Positions 40,099-48,775 of a DNA stretch of 64,000 bases are shown piece after piece (position 1 is the stretch's first letter; every line of letters starts with the position of its first letter). This DNA is from Pseudorhodoferax sp047601025 (GTDB lineage: Bacteria; Pseudomonadota; Gammaproteobacteria; Burkholderiales; Burkholderiaceae_C): the NCBI RefSeq assembly GCF_047601025.1, contig NZ_JASGJZ010000001.1:1550001-1614000 (forward strand), read 5' to 3'. The position numbers and the translations under genes are program-made. Under the pieces are notes generated by a model. The model was not told the origin of the DNA. It did no database searches and was given only the letters and a program-made list of their open reading frames with translations.

Positions 40099-43035
40099 GT
40101 GAACGACCCCCACCAGGACGGCCCCTACCTCGCGGCAGCGCTGCTGCAGCAGCGCATCAGCATCCGCGGTGCGCGCACGCACAACCTGAAGAACGTCGAC
40201 CTGGACATCCCGCGCAACCGGCTGGTCGTGATCACGGGACTGTCGGGCTCGGGCAAGTCCTCGCTGGCATTCGACACGCTGTACGCGGAAGGGCAGCGGC
40301 GCTACGTGGAAAGCCTGTCCACCTACGCGCGGCAGTTCCTGCAGCTGATGGACAAGCCCGACGTGGACCTGATCGAGGGCCTGTCGCCGGCGATCTCGAT
40401 CGAGCAGAAGGCCACCAGCCACAACCCGCGCTCCACCGTCGGCACGGTGACCGAGATCCACGACTACCTGCGCCTGCTGTTCGCGCGCGCCGGCACGCCC
40501 TACTGCCCGGACCACGACCTGCCGCTGTCGGCCCAGACCGTGGCGCAGATGGTGGACCACGTGCTGGCGCTGCCGGGCGGCACGCGGCTGATGGTGCTGG
40601 CGCCGATCGCGCGCGAGCGCAAGGGCGAATTCGGCGAGGTGTTCGCCGACCTGCAGGGCCAGGGCTACGTGCGCTTTCGCGTCGACGGGCAGGCCTACGA
40701 GTTCGACCGCCTGCCCAAGCTGAAGAAAACCGAGAAGCACGACATCGACGTGGTGGTCGACCGCGTGAAGGTGCGCCACGAGGAAGACGGCGCCGGCCTG
40801 CGCCAGCGCCTGGCCGAGAGCTTCGAGGCCGCGCTGCGGCTGGCCGGCGGCCGCGCGATCGCGCTGGAGATCGACGCGGCGCGCGAGCACCTGTTCAATG
40901 CGAAGTTCTCCTGCCCGGTCTGCAGCTATTCGATCAGCGAGCTGGAGCCGCGGCTGTTCTCGTTCAACTCGCCGGTCGGCGCCTGCCCGGGCTGCGACGG
41001 CCTGGGCGCGCAGGAGTTCTTCGATCCGGCGCGCGTGGTCGGCTTCCCGTCGCTGAGCCTGGCCAGCGGCGCCATCAAGGGCTGGGACCGGCGCAACGGC
41101 CACTACTTCGCGCTGCTGGAAAGCCTGGCCCGGCACTACCGCTTCGACGTGGAAGCCCCGTTCGAGGAGCTGCCGCCCGCGGTGCAGCAGGTGGTGCTGC
41201 ACGGCTCGGGCGAGGAGGAGATCCGGTTCAGCTACGCGCTCGAACCGGGCGCCGCGCAGGGCAAGAAGCTCAGCAAGAAGCACCCGTTCGAAGGCGTGAT
41301 CCCGAACATGCAGCGGCGCTACCGCGAGACCGATTCGGCCGTGGTGCGCGAGGACCTGGCCCGCTACCGTAGCCTGCAGCCCTGCCCGCAATGCCATGGC
41401 ACGCGGCTGCGGCGCGAGGCGCGCCACGTGAAGATCGGCGAGGGCGCGCAGGCGCGCGCGATCTACGAGATCAGCCGCAGCACGCTGCGCGAAAGCCAGG
41501 CCTACTTCGAGGCGCTGCAGTTCCAGGGCGCCAAGGCCGAGATCGCGGCCAAGGTAGTGCGCGAGATCGGCCTGCGGCTGAAGTTCCTGAACGACGTGGG
41601 ACTGAACTACCTGAGCCTGGACCGCAGCGCCGAGACGCTGTCGGGCGGCGAGTCGCAGCGCATCCGGCTGGCCTCGCAGATCGGCTCGGGCCTGACCGGC
41701 GTGATGTACGTGCTGGACGAGCCCAGCATCGGCCTGCACCAGCGCGACAACGACCGGCTGATCGGCACGCTCAAGCACCTGCGCGACCTGGGCAACAGCG
41801 TGCTGGTGGTCGAGCACGACGAGGACATGATGGCGGCGGCCGACCACATCGTCGACCTGGGGCCGGGCGCCGGCGTGCACGGCGGGCAGGTGATCGCCCA
41901 GGGCGACCTGGCGGCGGTCAAGGCCAATGCCGCCTCGCTGACGGGGCGCTACCTGTCGGGCGCCCTGAAGATCGCGGTGCCGGCGCGGCGCACGCCCTGG
42001 CTGCCGGCCACCGGCAAGGACGCCGGGCCCGGCGCGCTGCAGGCCATCGCCATCCGCGGCGCGCGCGGCCACAACCTGCAGGGCGTGGACGTGGACATCC
42101 CGGTCGGCCTGCTGACCTGCGTGACCGGCGTCTCGGGCTCGGGCAAGAGCACGCTGGTCAACGACACGCTGTATGCGGCGGCGGCGCGGCAGATCCACCG
42201 CGCCCACGAGGAACCGGCGCCGCATGACGAGATCCGGGGCCTGGAGCAGTTCGACAAGGTCATCGACGTCGACCAGTCGCCGATCGGCCGCACGCCGCGC
42301 AGCAACCCGGCCACCTACACCGGCCTGTTCACGCCGATCCGCGAGCTGATGGCCGAGGTGCCGATGGCGCGCGAGCGCGGCTACGGGCCGGGCCGCTTCT
42401 CGTTCAACGTGGCCGGCGGGCGCTGCGAGGCCTGCCAGGGCGATGGCATGGTCAAGGTGGAGATGCACTTCCTGCCCGACGTCTACGTGCCCTGCGACGT
42501 GTGCCACGGCCAGCGCTACAACCGCGAGACGCTGGAGGTGCAGTACAAGGGCCGGAACATCGCCCAGATCCTGGACCTGACGGTGGAGGCGGCGTACGAC
42601 TTCCTGCGGGCCGTGCCCACGATCGAGCGCAAGCTCAGGACGCTGCTGGACGTGGGGCTGTCCTACATCCAGCTCGGGCAGGCCGCGACCACGCTGTCCG
42701 GCGGCGAGGCGCAGCGCGTGAAACTGGCGCTGGAGCTGTCCAAGCGCGACACCGGCCGCACGCTGTACATCCTGGACGAGCCGACCACCGGGCTGCACTT
42801 CGCCGACATCGACCTGCTGCTGCAGGTGCTGCACCAGCTGCGCGACGCCGGCAACACGATCGTCGTGATCGAGCACAACCTGGACGTGATCAAGACGGCC
42901 GACTGGCTGATCGACATGGGGCCCGAAGGCGGCGCCGGTGGCGGCACGGTGGTGGCCACCGGCACGCCGGAGCAGATCGCGGCACACCCCGCCAGCCACA
43001 CGGGGCGGTACCTGCGGCGCTACCTGGGCGGGTAG
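40099..43035 (+). CDS. uvrA: Excinuclease ABC subunit A
   Basis: 978 residues from the GTG at 40099 (VNDPHQDGPYLAAALLQQRISIRGARTHNL). Two ABC ATPase modules: Walker A GLSGSGKSS and GVSGSGKST, signatures LSGGESQRI and LSGGEAQRV. Zinc-finger Cys pairs CPVC...CPGC in the first half and CEAC...CDVC in the second. Damage recognition for nucleotide excision repair. A TATCAT hexamer lies about 30 bases upstream (40063-40068). The last 16 bases overlap the convergent yqjK-like gene. Confidence 0.97.
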   Translation: MNDPHQDGPYLAAALLQQRISIRGARTHNLKNVDLDIPRNRLVVITGLSGSGKSSLAFDTLYAEGQRRYVESLSTYARQFLQLMDKPDVDLIEGLSPAISIEQKATSHNPRSTVGTVTEIHDYLRLLFARAGTPYCPDHDLPLSAQTVAQMVDHVLALPGGTRLMVLAPIARERKGEFGEVFADLQGQGYVRFRVDGQAYEFDRLPKLKKTEKHDIDVVVDRVKVRHEEDGAGLRQRLAESFEAALRLAGGRAIALEIDAAREHLFNAKFSCPVCSYSISELEPRLFSFNSPVGACPGCDGLGAQEFFDPARVVGFPSLSLASGAIKGWDRRNGHYFALLESLARHYRFDVEAPFEELPPAVQQVVLHGSGEEEIRFSYALEPGAAQGKKLSKKHPFEGVIPNMQRRYRETDSAVVREDLARYRSLQPCPQCHGTRLRREARHVKIGEGAQARAIYEISRSTLRESQAYFEALQFQGAKAEIAAKVVREIGLRLKFLNDVGLNYLSLDRSAETLSGGESQRIRLASQIGSGLTGVMYVLDEPSIGLHQRDNDRLIGTLKHLRDLGNSVLVVEHDEDMMAAADHIVDLGPGAGVHGGQVIAQGDLAAVKANAASLTGRYLSGALKIAVPARRTPWLPATGKDAGPGALQAIAIRGARGHNLQGVDVDIPVGLLTCVTGVSGSGKSTLVNDTLYAAAARQIHRAHEEPAPHDEIRGLEQFDKVIDVDQSPIGRTPRSNPATYTGLFTPIRELMAEVPMARERGYGPGRFSFNVAGGRCEACQGDGMVKVEMHFLPDVYVPCDVCHGQRYNRETLEVQYKGRNIAQILDLTVEAAYDFLRAVPTIERKLRTLLDVGLSYIQLGQAATTLSGGEAQRVKLALELSKRDTGRTLYILDEPTTGLHFADIDLLLQVLHQLRDAGNTIVVIEHNLDVIKTADWLIDMGPEGGAGGGTVVATGTPEQIAAHPASHTGRYLRRYLGG

Positions 43036-43373
43036 GCGCCGCCCGCCGCCTTGTCGAGCTGGCGCTGCACGGTCCGCGCCAGCTGGCGCACGGTGCGCCA
43101 GCTGCGCCACAGCAGCAGGCTGCGGCGCACCCAGCGACCCAGCTTGCGCGGGCGGCGCAGCAGCAGCACCGCCCCCGCGGAGGCCATGGCCACGGGATGC
43201 CGCAGCACGAACTGGCGCACGCGCTGCGCCGTCTGCGCGACGCGGTCGCCGAACTGCAGCAGGTGGGCCACGGGCACGAACTGCGAGGCCAGCGTCGCGC
43301 GCTGGGCGGCGATGCGCTCGGTCAGGCGGCCGCGCTCGCGCTCCAGCTCAGCGAGGCTCTTGGGGCGCGGCAT
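43020..43373 (-). CDS. YqjK-like small protein
   Basis: 117 residues, highly basic (RPRKLGRWVRRSLLLWRSWRTVRQL), with one weak hydrophobic stretch around HPVAMASAGAVLLLRR. Fits the YqjK family, which sits with DUF883 and YqjE proteins in an envelope-stress-type operon; function unknown. Its start overlaps the preceding YqjE-like gene by 26 bases, and its 3' end overlaps uvrA by 16 bases on the opposite strand. Confidence 0.65.
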   Translation of the reverse strand: MPRPKSLAELERERGRLTERIAAQRATLASQFVPVAHLLQFGDRVAQTAQRVRQFVLRHPVAMASAGAVLLLRRPRKLGRWVRRSLLLWRSWRTVRQLARTVQRQLDKAAGGAYPPR

Positions 43374-43767
43374 GGTGCGTGGCAGCCTTGAGCTGGCTCA
43401 GGTCTTCCTGCAGTTCGGCCAGGCTGGCCGCGAACGGATGCTCCTGCCGGGAGCGGGCCTTGCGCAGCGACTGCGCCAGGCCCGCGGCCACCAGCAGGAA
43501 CAGCGCGATCAGCCCGCCCAGCACGGCCACGCGCTGTTCCCACCACACCGTGACCACCAGCACCACGCCGAGCACCAGGGCCATGCAGATGCAGAACACC
43601 GCCAGCACCGCACGCACCAGTTGCTGGAGCGCACGGTGCTTCTCGATCTGCAGTTCGTTGCCGAGCAGCTCCAGCCGCGTCCGGCCCATGCCGAGCGCGG
43701 TCGTCAGCACACGGCGCAAGGCCCCGACCGGCCCCGCTGCCGCGCCGGGGCGCGGTGCGCTAGCCAT
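43348..43767 (-). CDS. YqjE-like (phage-holin-family) membrane protein
   Basis: 139 residues with two adjacent membrane spans (VRAVLAVFCICMALVLGVVLVVTVWW and VAVLGGLIALFLLVAAGLAQSL) between charged ends. This matches the YqjE/holin superfamily label of conserved inner-membrane proteins; no phage genes are near, so lysis is not implied. Second gene of the three-gene DUF883-YqjE-YqjK set; 33 bases after the DUF883 stop. Confidence 0.8.
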   Translation of the reverse strand: MASAPRPGAAAGPVGALRRVLTTALGMGRTRLELLGNELQIEKHRALQQLVRAVLAVFCICMALVLGVVLVVTVWWEQRVAVLGGLIALFLLVAAGLAQSLRKARSRQEHPFAASLAELQEDLSQLKAATHHAAPQEPR

Positions 43768-43800
43768 GCCGCCCCTTCCTTGCCGTGGCGGCGGACCCGG

Positions 43801-44115
43801 TCAACGCCGGCCGAGGGCCAGGCCCAGCAGCACGCCCACGGCGGTGGCGACGCCGATGGCCGTCCAGGGCGACTCGTGCACGTACTCGTCCGTGACGCGG
43901 GCCGCGGCACGGGTCTTGGCCAGCAGGGCCTCCTCGGCGTCGACCAGGCGCAGCTTGGCGTCCGCCAGGCGGGCCTGGATGCGTGCACGCAGCTTGGTCG
44001 CCTTCTCGCCGGCCTGGTCGGCCGTGGCGCTCAGCATTTCCTCGGCATCGGAGATCACGGATTTGATATCGCTGACCAGTTGCTCTTGCGATTCGATGCT
44101 GGATGCGTCGGACAT
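43801..44115 (-). CDS. DUF883 (YqjD/ElaB) family protein
   Basis: 104 residues from the ATG at 44115, with AGGGAG upstream. A long amphipathic helix (EQLVSDIKSVISDAEEMLSATADQAGEKATKLRARIQARL) leads to the family's C-terminal membrane anchor WTAIGVATAVGVLLGLALGRR. E. coli YqjD and ElaB bind ribosomes and tether them to the inner membrane in stationary phase; the same role here is an inference. First gene of the three-gene set. Confidence 0.88.
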   Translation of the reverse strand: MSDASSIESQEQLVSDIKSVISDAEEMLSATADQAGEKATKLRARIQARLADAKLRLVDAEEALLAKTRAAARVTDEYVHESPWTAIGVATAVGVLLGLALGRR

Positions 44116-44267
44116 GAAATCTCCCTTCGTGGAACGTTGATAAATGGAATGTATGCAGGTTAGCAGATCGCGCCGCACGCCACCGCCTTTCAAGCGTGCG
44201 CCGAGGGTTTTTTTGAGGATGCCCGGCCCGACCCGGCGCGCGGCGCACGGGCCGCGGACCGCCTCCC

Positions 44268-44273
44268 CATAAT
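44268..44273 (+). promoter_or_regulatory. -10-like CATAAT nine bases before the LysR gene
   Basis: CATAAT ends 9 bases before the ATG at 44283, giving a predicted leader of only a few bases. No obvious -35 box. Part of the recurrent pattern noted for mnmA, argS and DUF2214. Confidence 0.4.
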
Positions 44274-44282
44274 CCCGGCACT

Positions 44283-45224
44283 ATGGACAGGCTCAAGCAG
44301 TTGGAGTCCTTCGTCGCCGTGGCCGCGCGCGGCAGTCTGACGGCGGCGGCACGCGCCGAGGGCGTGGCGCCGGCCGTGATGGGGCGGCGGCTGGACGCGC
44401 TGGAGGAGCGGCTGGGCGTGCGCCTGCTGGTGCGCACCACGCGCCGCATCACGCTGACGCACGAGGGCAGCGCCTTCCTGGAGGACTGCCAGCGCCTGCT
44501 GGTGGAACTGGCCAACGCCGAAGCCAGCGTCAGCGCCGGCGGCGTGAAGGCCAGCGGCCGACTGCGCGTGACGGCGCCGGCAGGCTTCGGCCGGCGCCAC
44601 GTGGCGCCGCTGGTGCCCCGCTTCCAGGCGCTGCACAGCGGGCTCACCGTGTCGCTGAACCTGTCCGACCGGGTGGTGGACCTGGCAGCCGAAGGCTTCG
44701 ACTGCGCGGTGCGCGTGGGCGACCTGCCGGATTCCTCGCTGGTCAGCGTGCGGCTGGCCGACAACCGCCGCATGTGCGTGGCCACGCCGGCGTTCCTCAA
44801 GCGCCACGGCACGCCGCAGCGCCCGGCCGACCTGGCGCGCTTCGACTGCCTGGTGCTGTCCTCCGACGCCTCGCAGACGCGCGGCTGGGCGTTCGCGATG
44901 CCGGGCGAGGGCGGGGCGGCGCCCGAGGTGATCCATCTGAAGCCCGGCGGCCCGCTGGACTGCTCGGACGGCCAGGTGCTGCACGACTGGTGCCTGGCCG
45001 GCCACGGCATCGCCTGGCGCAGCGCCTGGGAGGTGGAGGCCGAGATCGCGGCCGGGCTGCTGGTGCCGGTACTGGAGGCCTTCGCCGCGCCGCCCAACGG
45101 CATCTACGCCGTGTTTCCGCAACGCAAGCACCTGCCGCTGCGGGTGCGGCTGTGGCTGGACTTCCTGAAGGCGCAGTACGCGCGGCCGGAATTCTGGGGA
45201 CAGCGGCGGCTGGCCGCCGCCTGA
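44283..45224 (+). CDS. LysR family transcriptional regulator
   Basis: 313 residues. N-terminal HTH LKQLESFVAVAARGSLTAAARAEGVAPAVMGRRLDALEERLGVRLLVRTTRRITLTHEG, followed by a two-lobed effector domain (GRLRVTAPAGFGRRHVAPLV ... AVRVGDLPDSSLV). CrgA-type length. No divergent metabolic operon that it obviously controls: its upstream neighbour is the DUF883 gene and its downstream neighbour DUF2214 starts 15 bases after its stop. Target unknown. Confidence 0.92.
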   Translation: MDRLKQLESFVAVAARGSLTAAARAEGVAPAVMGRRLDALEERLGVRLLVRTTRRITLTHEGSAFLEDCQRLLVELANAEASVSAGGVKASGRLRVTAPAGFGRRHVAPLVPRFQALHSGLTVSLNLSDRVVDLAAEGFDCAVRVGDLPDSSLVSVRLADNRRMCVATPAFLKRHGTPQRPADLARFDCLVLSSDASQTRGWAFAMPGEGGAAPEVIHLKPGGPLDCSDGQVLHDWCLAGHGIAWRSAWEVEAEIAAGLLVPVLEAFAAPPNGIYAVFPQRKHLPLRVRLWLDFLKAQYARPEFWGQRRLAAA

Positions 45225-45227
45225 ACG

Positions 45228-45233
45228 CACAAT
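45228..45233 (+). promoter_or_regulatory. -10-like CACAAT six bases before the DUF2214 gene
   Basis: CACAAT starts 3 bases after the LysR stop and ends 6 bases before the next ATG (45240), the same spacing as for mnmA and argS. It may allow separate leaderless expression of the small membrane protein. Confidence 0.4.
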
Positions 45234-45239
45234 CGCCCC

Positions 45240-45692
45240 ATGCTGCTCGAAACGGTCCTCGCCTACCTGCACTGGGTCGCCATCTTCACGATGGTGACCT
45301 TCCTCGCCAGCGAGGCCGCGCTGTGCCGTGTCGAATGGATGAACGCACGCGTGGTCGAGCGGCTGGTGCGGGTGGACATGCTGTACGGCATCGCCTCCGT
45401 AGCCGTGCTGCTGAGCGGGCTGGCGCGCACCGCCTGGGGCATGAAGGGCGCGGGCTGGTACTGGAGCCATCCGCTGCTGCATGCCAAGGTCACGCTGTTC
45501 GTGGTGATCGGCCTGATGTCCATCCGGCCCACGCTGACCTACCTGCGCTGGCGCAGGGCCCTGCGCGCCAGCGGCGCGCTGCCGGCCGACGGTGAAGTGC
45601 GTCGCACGCGCCGGACCGTCATGGTCCAGGCCCACCTGATCCCGCTGGTGGCGCTGGCGGCGGTGTTCCTGGCGCGCGGCTTCGGCGGGTAG
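45240..45692 (+). CDS. DUF2214 family membrane protein
   Basis: 150 residues with four hydrophobic segments (YLHWVAIFTMVTFLASEAAL, MLYGIASVAVLLSGLAR, HAKVTLFVVIGLMSI, HLIPLVALAAVFLARG) and a His/Glu pattern (LHWVAIF, SEAALCR) common to DUF2214. Function unknown; a small heme or quinone membrane protein has been suggested by the pattern only. Downstream of LysR, 15 bases away. Confidence 0.8.
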   Translation: MLLETVLAYLHWVAIFTMVTFLASEAALCRVEWMNARVVERLVRVDMLYGIASVAVLLSGLARTAWGMKGAGWYWSHPLLHAKVTLFVVIGLMSIRPTLTYLRWRRALRASGALPADGEVRRTRRTVMVQAHLIPLVALAAVFLARGFGG

Positions 45693-45696
45693 CCGA

Positions 45697-45721
45697 CAAA
45701 AGGAAACGGCCCGTACGGGCC
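45697..45721 (-). terminator. Intrinsic terminator after the psiF-like gene
   Basis: On the minus strand the perfect palindrome GGCCCGTACGGGCC (45708-45721) is followed by GTTTCCTTTT (45707-45698). It lies 29 bases after the psiF-like stop and 16 bases after the convergent DUF2214 stop, so it may end both transcripts. Confidence 0.65.
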
Positions 45722-45749
45722 GCCGTGCCGGAGGTGGGAAATACGGCCA

Positions 45750-46181
45750 TCAGGCCTTGTTGCACTCCGACAGGTACTTGTTGCGCTCCTCGCCCTTCAG
45801 GCCCTTGGCCGCCGCCTCCTTGCTGCAGGCGCCGAGCTTGCTGGCGGGCTTGGCGGCGGCAGCGGTCTGGCCCTTGTTGCAGTCGGACAGGTACTGCCGG
45901 CGCTCGTCGCCCTTCAGGCCCTTGGCGGCGGCTTCCTTGCTGCAGGCACCCAGGCGGGAGCCGCTCTTCTGGCCGTCGTCGGCCTTGGCAGCCGGCGCGG
46001 TCAGGCCCTTGTTGCAGTCCGACAGGTACTGCCTGCGCTCGTCGCCCTTCAGGCCCTTGGACGCGGCCTCCTTGCTGCAGGCGCCGAGCCGGGAGCCGGG
46101 CTTGGCGTCCTCGGCGGCATGGGCGCTGCCCAGACACAGGGCCAGCGCGGCGGACAGGATCAGGGTGGTGGATTTCAGCAT
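45750..46181 (-). CDS. PsiF-repeat protein with three repeats
   Basis: 143 residues: a signal peptide (MLKSTTLILSAALALCLGSAHA, 1-22) and three nearly identical 29-residue PsiF repeats at about 31-59, 76-104 and 115-143, each with Cys in LGACSKEAAAKGLKG and in YLSDCNK. E. coli PsiF has two repeats and is phosphate-starvation induced, function unknown. Pairs of Cys in every repeat suggest disulfides in the periplasm. I see no clear Pho box upstream. Confidence 0.88.
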   Translation of the reverse strand: MLKSTTLILSAALALCLGSAHAAEDAKPGSRLGACSKEAASKGLKGDERRQYLSDCNKGLTAPAAKADDGQKSGSRLGACSKEAAAKGLKGDERRQYLSDCNKGQTAAAAKPASKLGACSKEAAAKGLKGEERNKYLSECNKA

Positions 46182-46301
46182 GGTAGGTTCCCGCGAGTTG
46201 GAAAAGGAATGGGACTGCCCGGTGCAGGCCCACGGACTCTAACGCCGCCCGCCCGTCCCGAGCCGACGATGCGGCGTGGCAAAGCACACGGAGCCGCCAC
46301 C

Positions 46302-46307
46302 TAAAAT
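46302..46307 (+). promoter_or_regulatory. -10 box TAAAAT six bases before argS
   Basis: TAAAAT ends 6 bases before the argS ATG (46314). Predicted transcription start falls on the start codon; there is no ribosome-binding site. TGGCAA (46277-46282), 19 bases upstream, is the best -35 candidate. Confidence 0.5.
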
Positions 46308-46313
46308 CCGCGG

Positions 46314-47987
46314 ATGTTTTCCGTCAAACAAGAATTGCTGGTGGCACTGGGCACTGCGCTGGAGCAGGTCGCCGCCGGCACCAACGTGCGCGCCGCCTTC
46401 GAGACGCCCAAGGTCGCCGCCCACGGCGACCTGGCCTGCACGGCCGCGATGCAGCTGGCCAAGCCGCTGAAGCTCAACCCGCGCCAGGTCGGCGAGCAGC
46501 TGCGCACGGCGCTGCTGGCCCAGCCGGCGGTGGCGCGGTGGGTCGCTTCCATCGACATCGCCGGCCCGGGTTTCCTGAACCTCAAGCTGCAGCCGGCCGC
46601 CAAGCAGCAGGCGATACGGGAGGTGCTGCAGCGCGGCGCGGCCTTCGGCACGCTGCCGGACAACGGGCGCCGCGTGCTGGTCGAGTTCGTCTCGGCCAAC
46701 CCCACCGGCCCGCTGCACGTGGGCCACGGCCGCCAGGCCGCGCTGGGCGATGCGATCTGCAACCTGTACCAGTCGCAGGGCTGGAACGTCTGGCGCGAGT
46801 TCTACTACAACGACGCGGGCGTGCAGATCGCCACGCTGGCGCAGTCCACGCAGCTGCGTGCCAAGGGCCTGAAGCCCGGCGACGCCGGCTGGCCCGAGGC
46901 CGCCTACAACGGCGAGTACATCGCCGACATCGCCGCCGACTTCCTGGCGAAGAAGACCGTCACGGCCGACGACCGCGAGGTGACGGCCAGCGGCGACGTG
47001 GAGGACCTGGACTCGATCCGCCGCTTCGCCGTGGCCTACCTGCGCCGCGAGCAGGACCTGGACCTCCAGGCCTTCGCGGTGCGCTTCGACGAGTTCTACC
47101 TGGAATCGAGCCTGTACACCTCCGGCCGCGTGGAAGCCGCCGTCGAACGCATGCGCGCCTCGGGCAAGACCTACGAGCAGGATGGCGCGCTGTGGCTGCG
47201 GTCCACCGACTACGGCGACGACAAGGACCGCGTGATGCGCAAGTCCGACGGCACGTACACCTATTTCGTGCCCGACGTGGCCTACCACATCACCAAGTGG
47301 GAACGCGGCTTCGGCAAAGTCGTCAACATCCAGGGCACGGACCACCACGGCACCATCGCGCGCGTGCGCGCCGGGCTGCAGGCGGCGGACGTCGGCATCC
47401 CGCCGGGCTACCCCGACTACGTGCTGCACACCATGGTGCGGGTGATGCGCGGCGGCCAGGAGGTCAAGATCTCCAAGCGCGCCGGCAGCTACGTGACGCT
47501 GCGCGACCTGATCGAATGGACCAGCAAGGACGCGGTGCGCTTCTTCCTGCTCTCGCGCAAGCCCGACACCGAGTACGTGTTCGACGTGGACCTGGCGATC
47601 GCCCGCAGCAACGACAACCCGGTGTACTACGTGCAGTACGCGCATGCGCGCATCTGCTCGGTGCTGGCGGCCTGGGGTGGCGACGCGGCCACGCTGGCCG
47701 AGGCCGACCTGGCGGCGCTGCAGGGCCCGCAGGCCGAGGCGCTGATGCTGCTGCTGGCGCGCTACCCGGACGTGCTGGCCGGCGCAGCGGCCGAGTTCGC
47801 GCCGCACGACGTGACGTTCTACCTGCGCGAGCTGGCCGCCAGCTACCACAGCTACTACGATGCCGAGCGCATCCTGGTCGACGATCCGGCCGTGCGCACC
47901 GCGCGCGTGGCGCTGGTGGCCGCCACGGCCCAGGTGCTGCGCAACGGCCTGGCCCTGCTGGGCGTCAGCGCGCCCGAGAAGATGTGA
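46314..47987 (+). CDS. argS: Arginyl-tRNA synthetase
   Basis: 557 residues, class I. N-terminal Add1 domain (AFETPKVAAHGDLACTAAMQLAKPLK), HIGH-type site NPTGPLHVGHGRQ, catalytic domain with QGTDHHG and the KMSKS-like EVKISKRAGSY, and a DALR anticodon domain (YVQYAHARICSVLA ... FYLRELAASYHSYYD) ending APEKM. Single copy in the window. The SPOR gene starts 10 bases later, the usual order in this group. Confidence 0.96.
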   Translation: MFSVKQELLVALGTALEQVAAGTNVRAAFETPKVAAHGDLACTAAMQLAKPLKLNPRQVGEQLRTALLAQPAVARWVASIDIAGPGFLNLKLQPAAKQQAIREVLQRGAAFGTLPDNGRRVLVEFVSANPTGPLHVGHGRQAALGDAICNLYQSQGWNVWREFYYNDAGVQIATLAQSTQLRAKGLKPGDAGWPEAAYNGEYIADIAADFLAKKTVTADDREVTASGDVEDLDSIRRFAVAYLRREQDLDLQAFAVRFDEFYLESSLYTSGRVEAAVERMRASGKTYEQDGALWLRSTDYGDDKDRVMRKSDGTYTYFVPDVAYHITKWERGFGKVVNIQGTDHHGTIARVRAGLQAADVGIPPGYPDYVLHTMVRVMRGGQEVKISKRAGSYVTLRDLIEWTSKDAVRFFLLSRKPDTEYVFDVDLAIARSNDNPVYYVQYAHARICSVLAAWGGDAATLAEADLAALQGPQAEALMLLLARYPDVLAGAAAEFAPHDVTFYLRELAASYHSYYDAERILVDDPAVRTARVALVAATAQVLRNGLALLGVSAPEKM

Positions 47988-47997
47988 AGCCGAAGCC

Positions 47998-48726
47998 ATG
48001 ACACAAGCGCAACAACGCAAGCGGGCGCCGGCCGCCCGGTCCGGCGCGGGCAGTCCGCGCGGCACCGCCTGGGGCGGCACCGTGATCGGCTTCATCGGCG
48101 GCGTGGTCGTGGGCCTGGTGGCGGCGCTGGCGCTGGCCATCTACGTGACCAAGGTGCCGGTGCCGTTCATGACCGGCAAGGCGCCGTCGTCCCGCACGGC
48201 CGACGACGATGCCGAGAGCCGGCGCAACCAGAACTGGGATCCGAACGCCCCGCTGCAAAGCCGCGGTTCCGCGCGGCCGGCACCCGCAGCGCCCACGGCG
48301 CCCGTCGCACCTGCCGCCCCCGTGGCCCCCGTCGCGCCGCCGGCCGTCGCGCTGCCGAGCCCGGCGCCCGCCCCGGCCGCACGCCCGGCGCCGGCGCCAT
48401 CGGCCGATCCGCTCGGCGACCTGGCGCGCGCCCGCTCCCGCGCCGCCGGCCCCACGCCCACCGTGGCGCCGGCCACGGCCGCGCCCGATCCGTTCGACTA
48501 TTTCGTGCAGGCCGGCGCCTTCCGCAGCCCGGACGACGCCGAGGCGCAGCGCGCCCGCCTCGCCATGCAGGGCCTGGAAGCCCGCGTGACCGAGCGCGAA
48601 CAGGCCGGCCGCACCGTCTACCGCGTGCGCATGGGTCCGTACCGCTCGCGCGACGAGGCCGAGCGCACCAAGTCCCGGCTGGAAGGCGCGGGCTCCGAAG
48701 CCGCGCTGGTGCGCGTGCAGCGCTGA
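47998..48726 (+). CDS. SPOR-domain membrane protein (FtsN-like)
   Basis: 242 residues: short basic cytoplasmic N-terminus, one membrane span at about 26-50 (GGTVIGFIGGVVVGLVAALALAIYV), a Pro/Ala-rich periplasmic linker (about 90-155) and a C-terminal SPOR domain (DYFVQAGAFRSPDDAEAQRARLAMQGLEARVTERE). SPOR domains bind denuded peptidoglycan at the septum. An FtsN-like division role is likely, but only the architecture supports it. Between argS and dsbA as in related genomes. Confidence 0.87.
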   Translation: MTQAQQRKRAPAARSGAGSPRGTAWGGTVIGFIGGVVVGLVAALALAIYVTKVPVPFMTGKAPSSRTADDDAESRRNQNWDPNAPLQSRGSARPAPAAPTAPVAPAAPVAPVAPPAVALPSPAPAPAARPAPAPSADPLGDLARARSRAAGPTPTVAPATAAPDPFDYFVQAGAFRSPDDAEAQRARLAMQGLEARVTEREQAGRTVYRVRMGPYRSRDEAERTKSRLEGAGSEAALVRVQR

Positions 48727-48775
48727 AACTTTTTGCATCCGTCGCCGCTCAGAACCGCCCCAAGGAGTGAAACCA

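Noticed and set aside
43348..43767. Prophage remnant suggested by a holin-family label
   Set aside because: Only a two-span YqjE-like protein with DUF883 and YqjK-like neighbours; no other phage gene or att-like repeat.
45750..46181. CRISPR-like periodic repeats
   Set aside because: The period of about 115-135 bases reflects coding PsiF repeats in one frame, not spacers.
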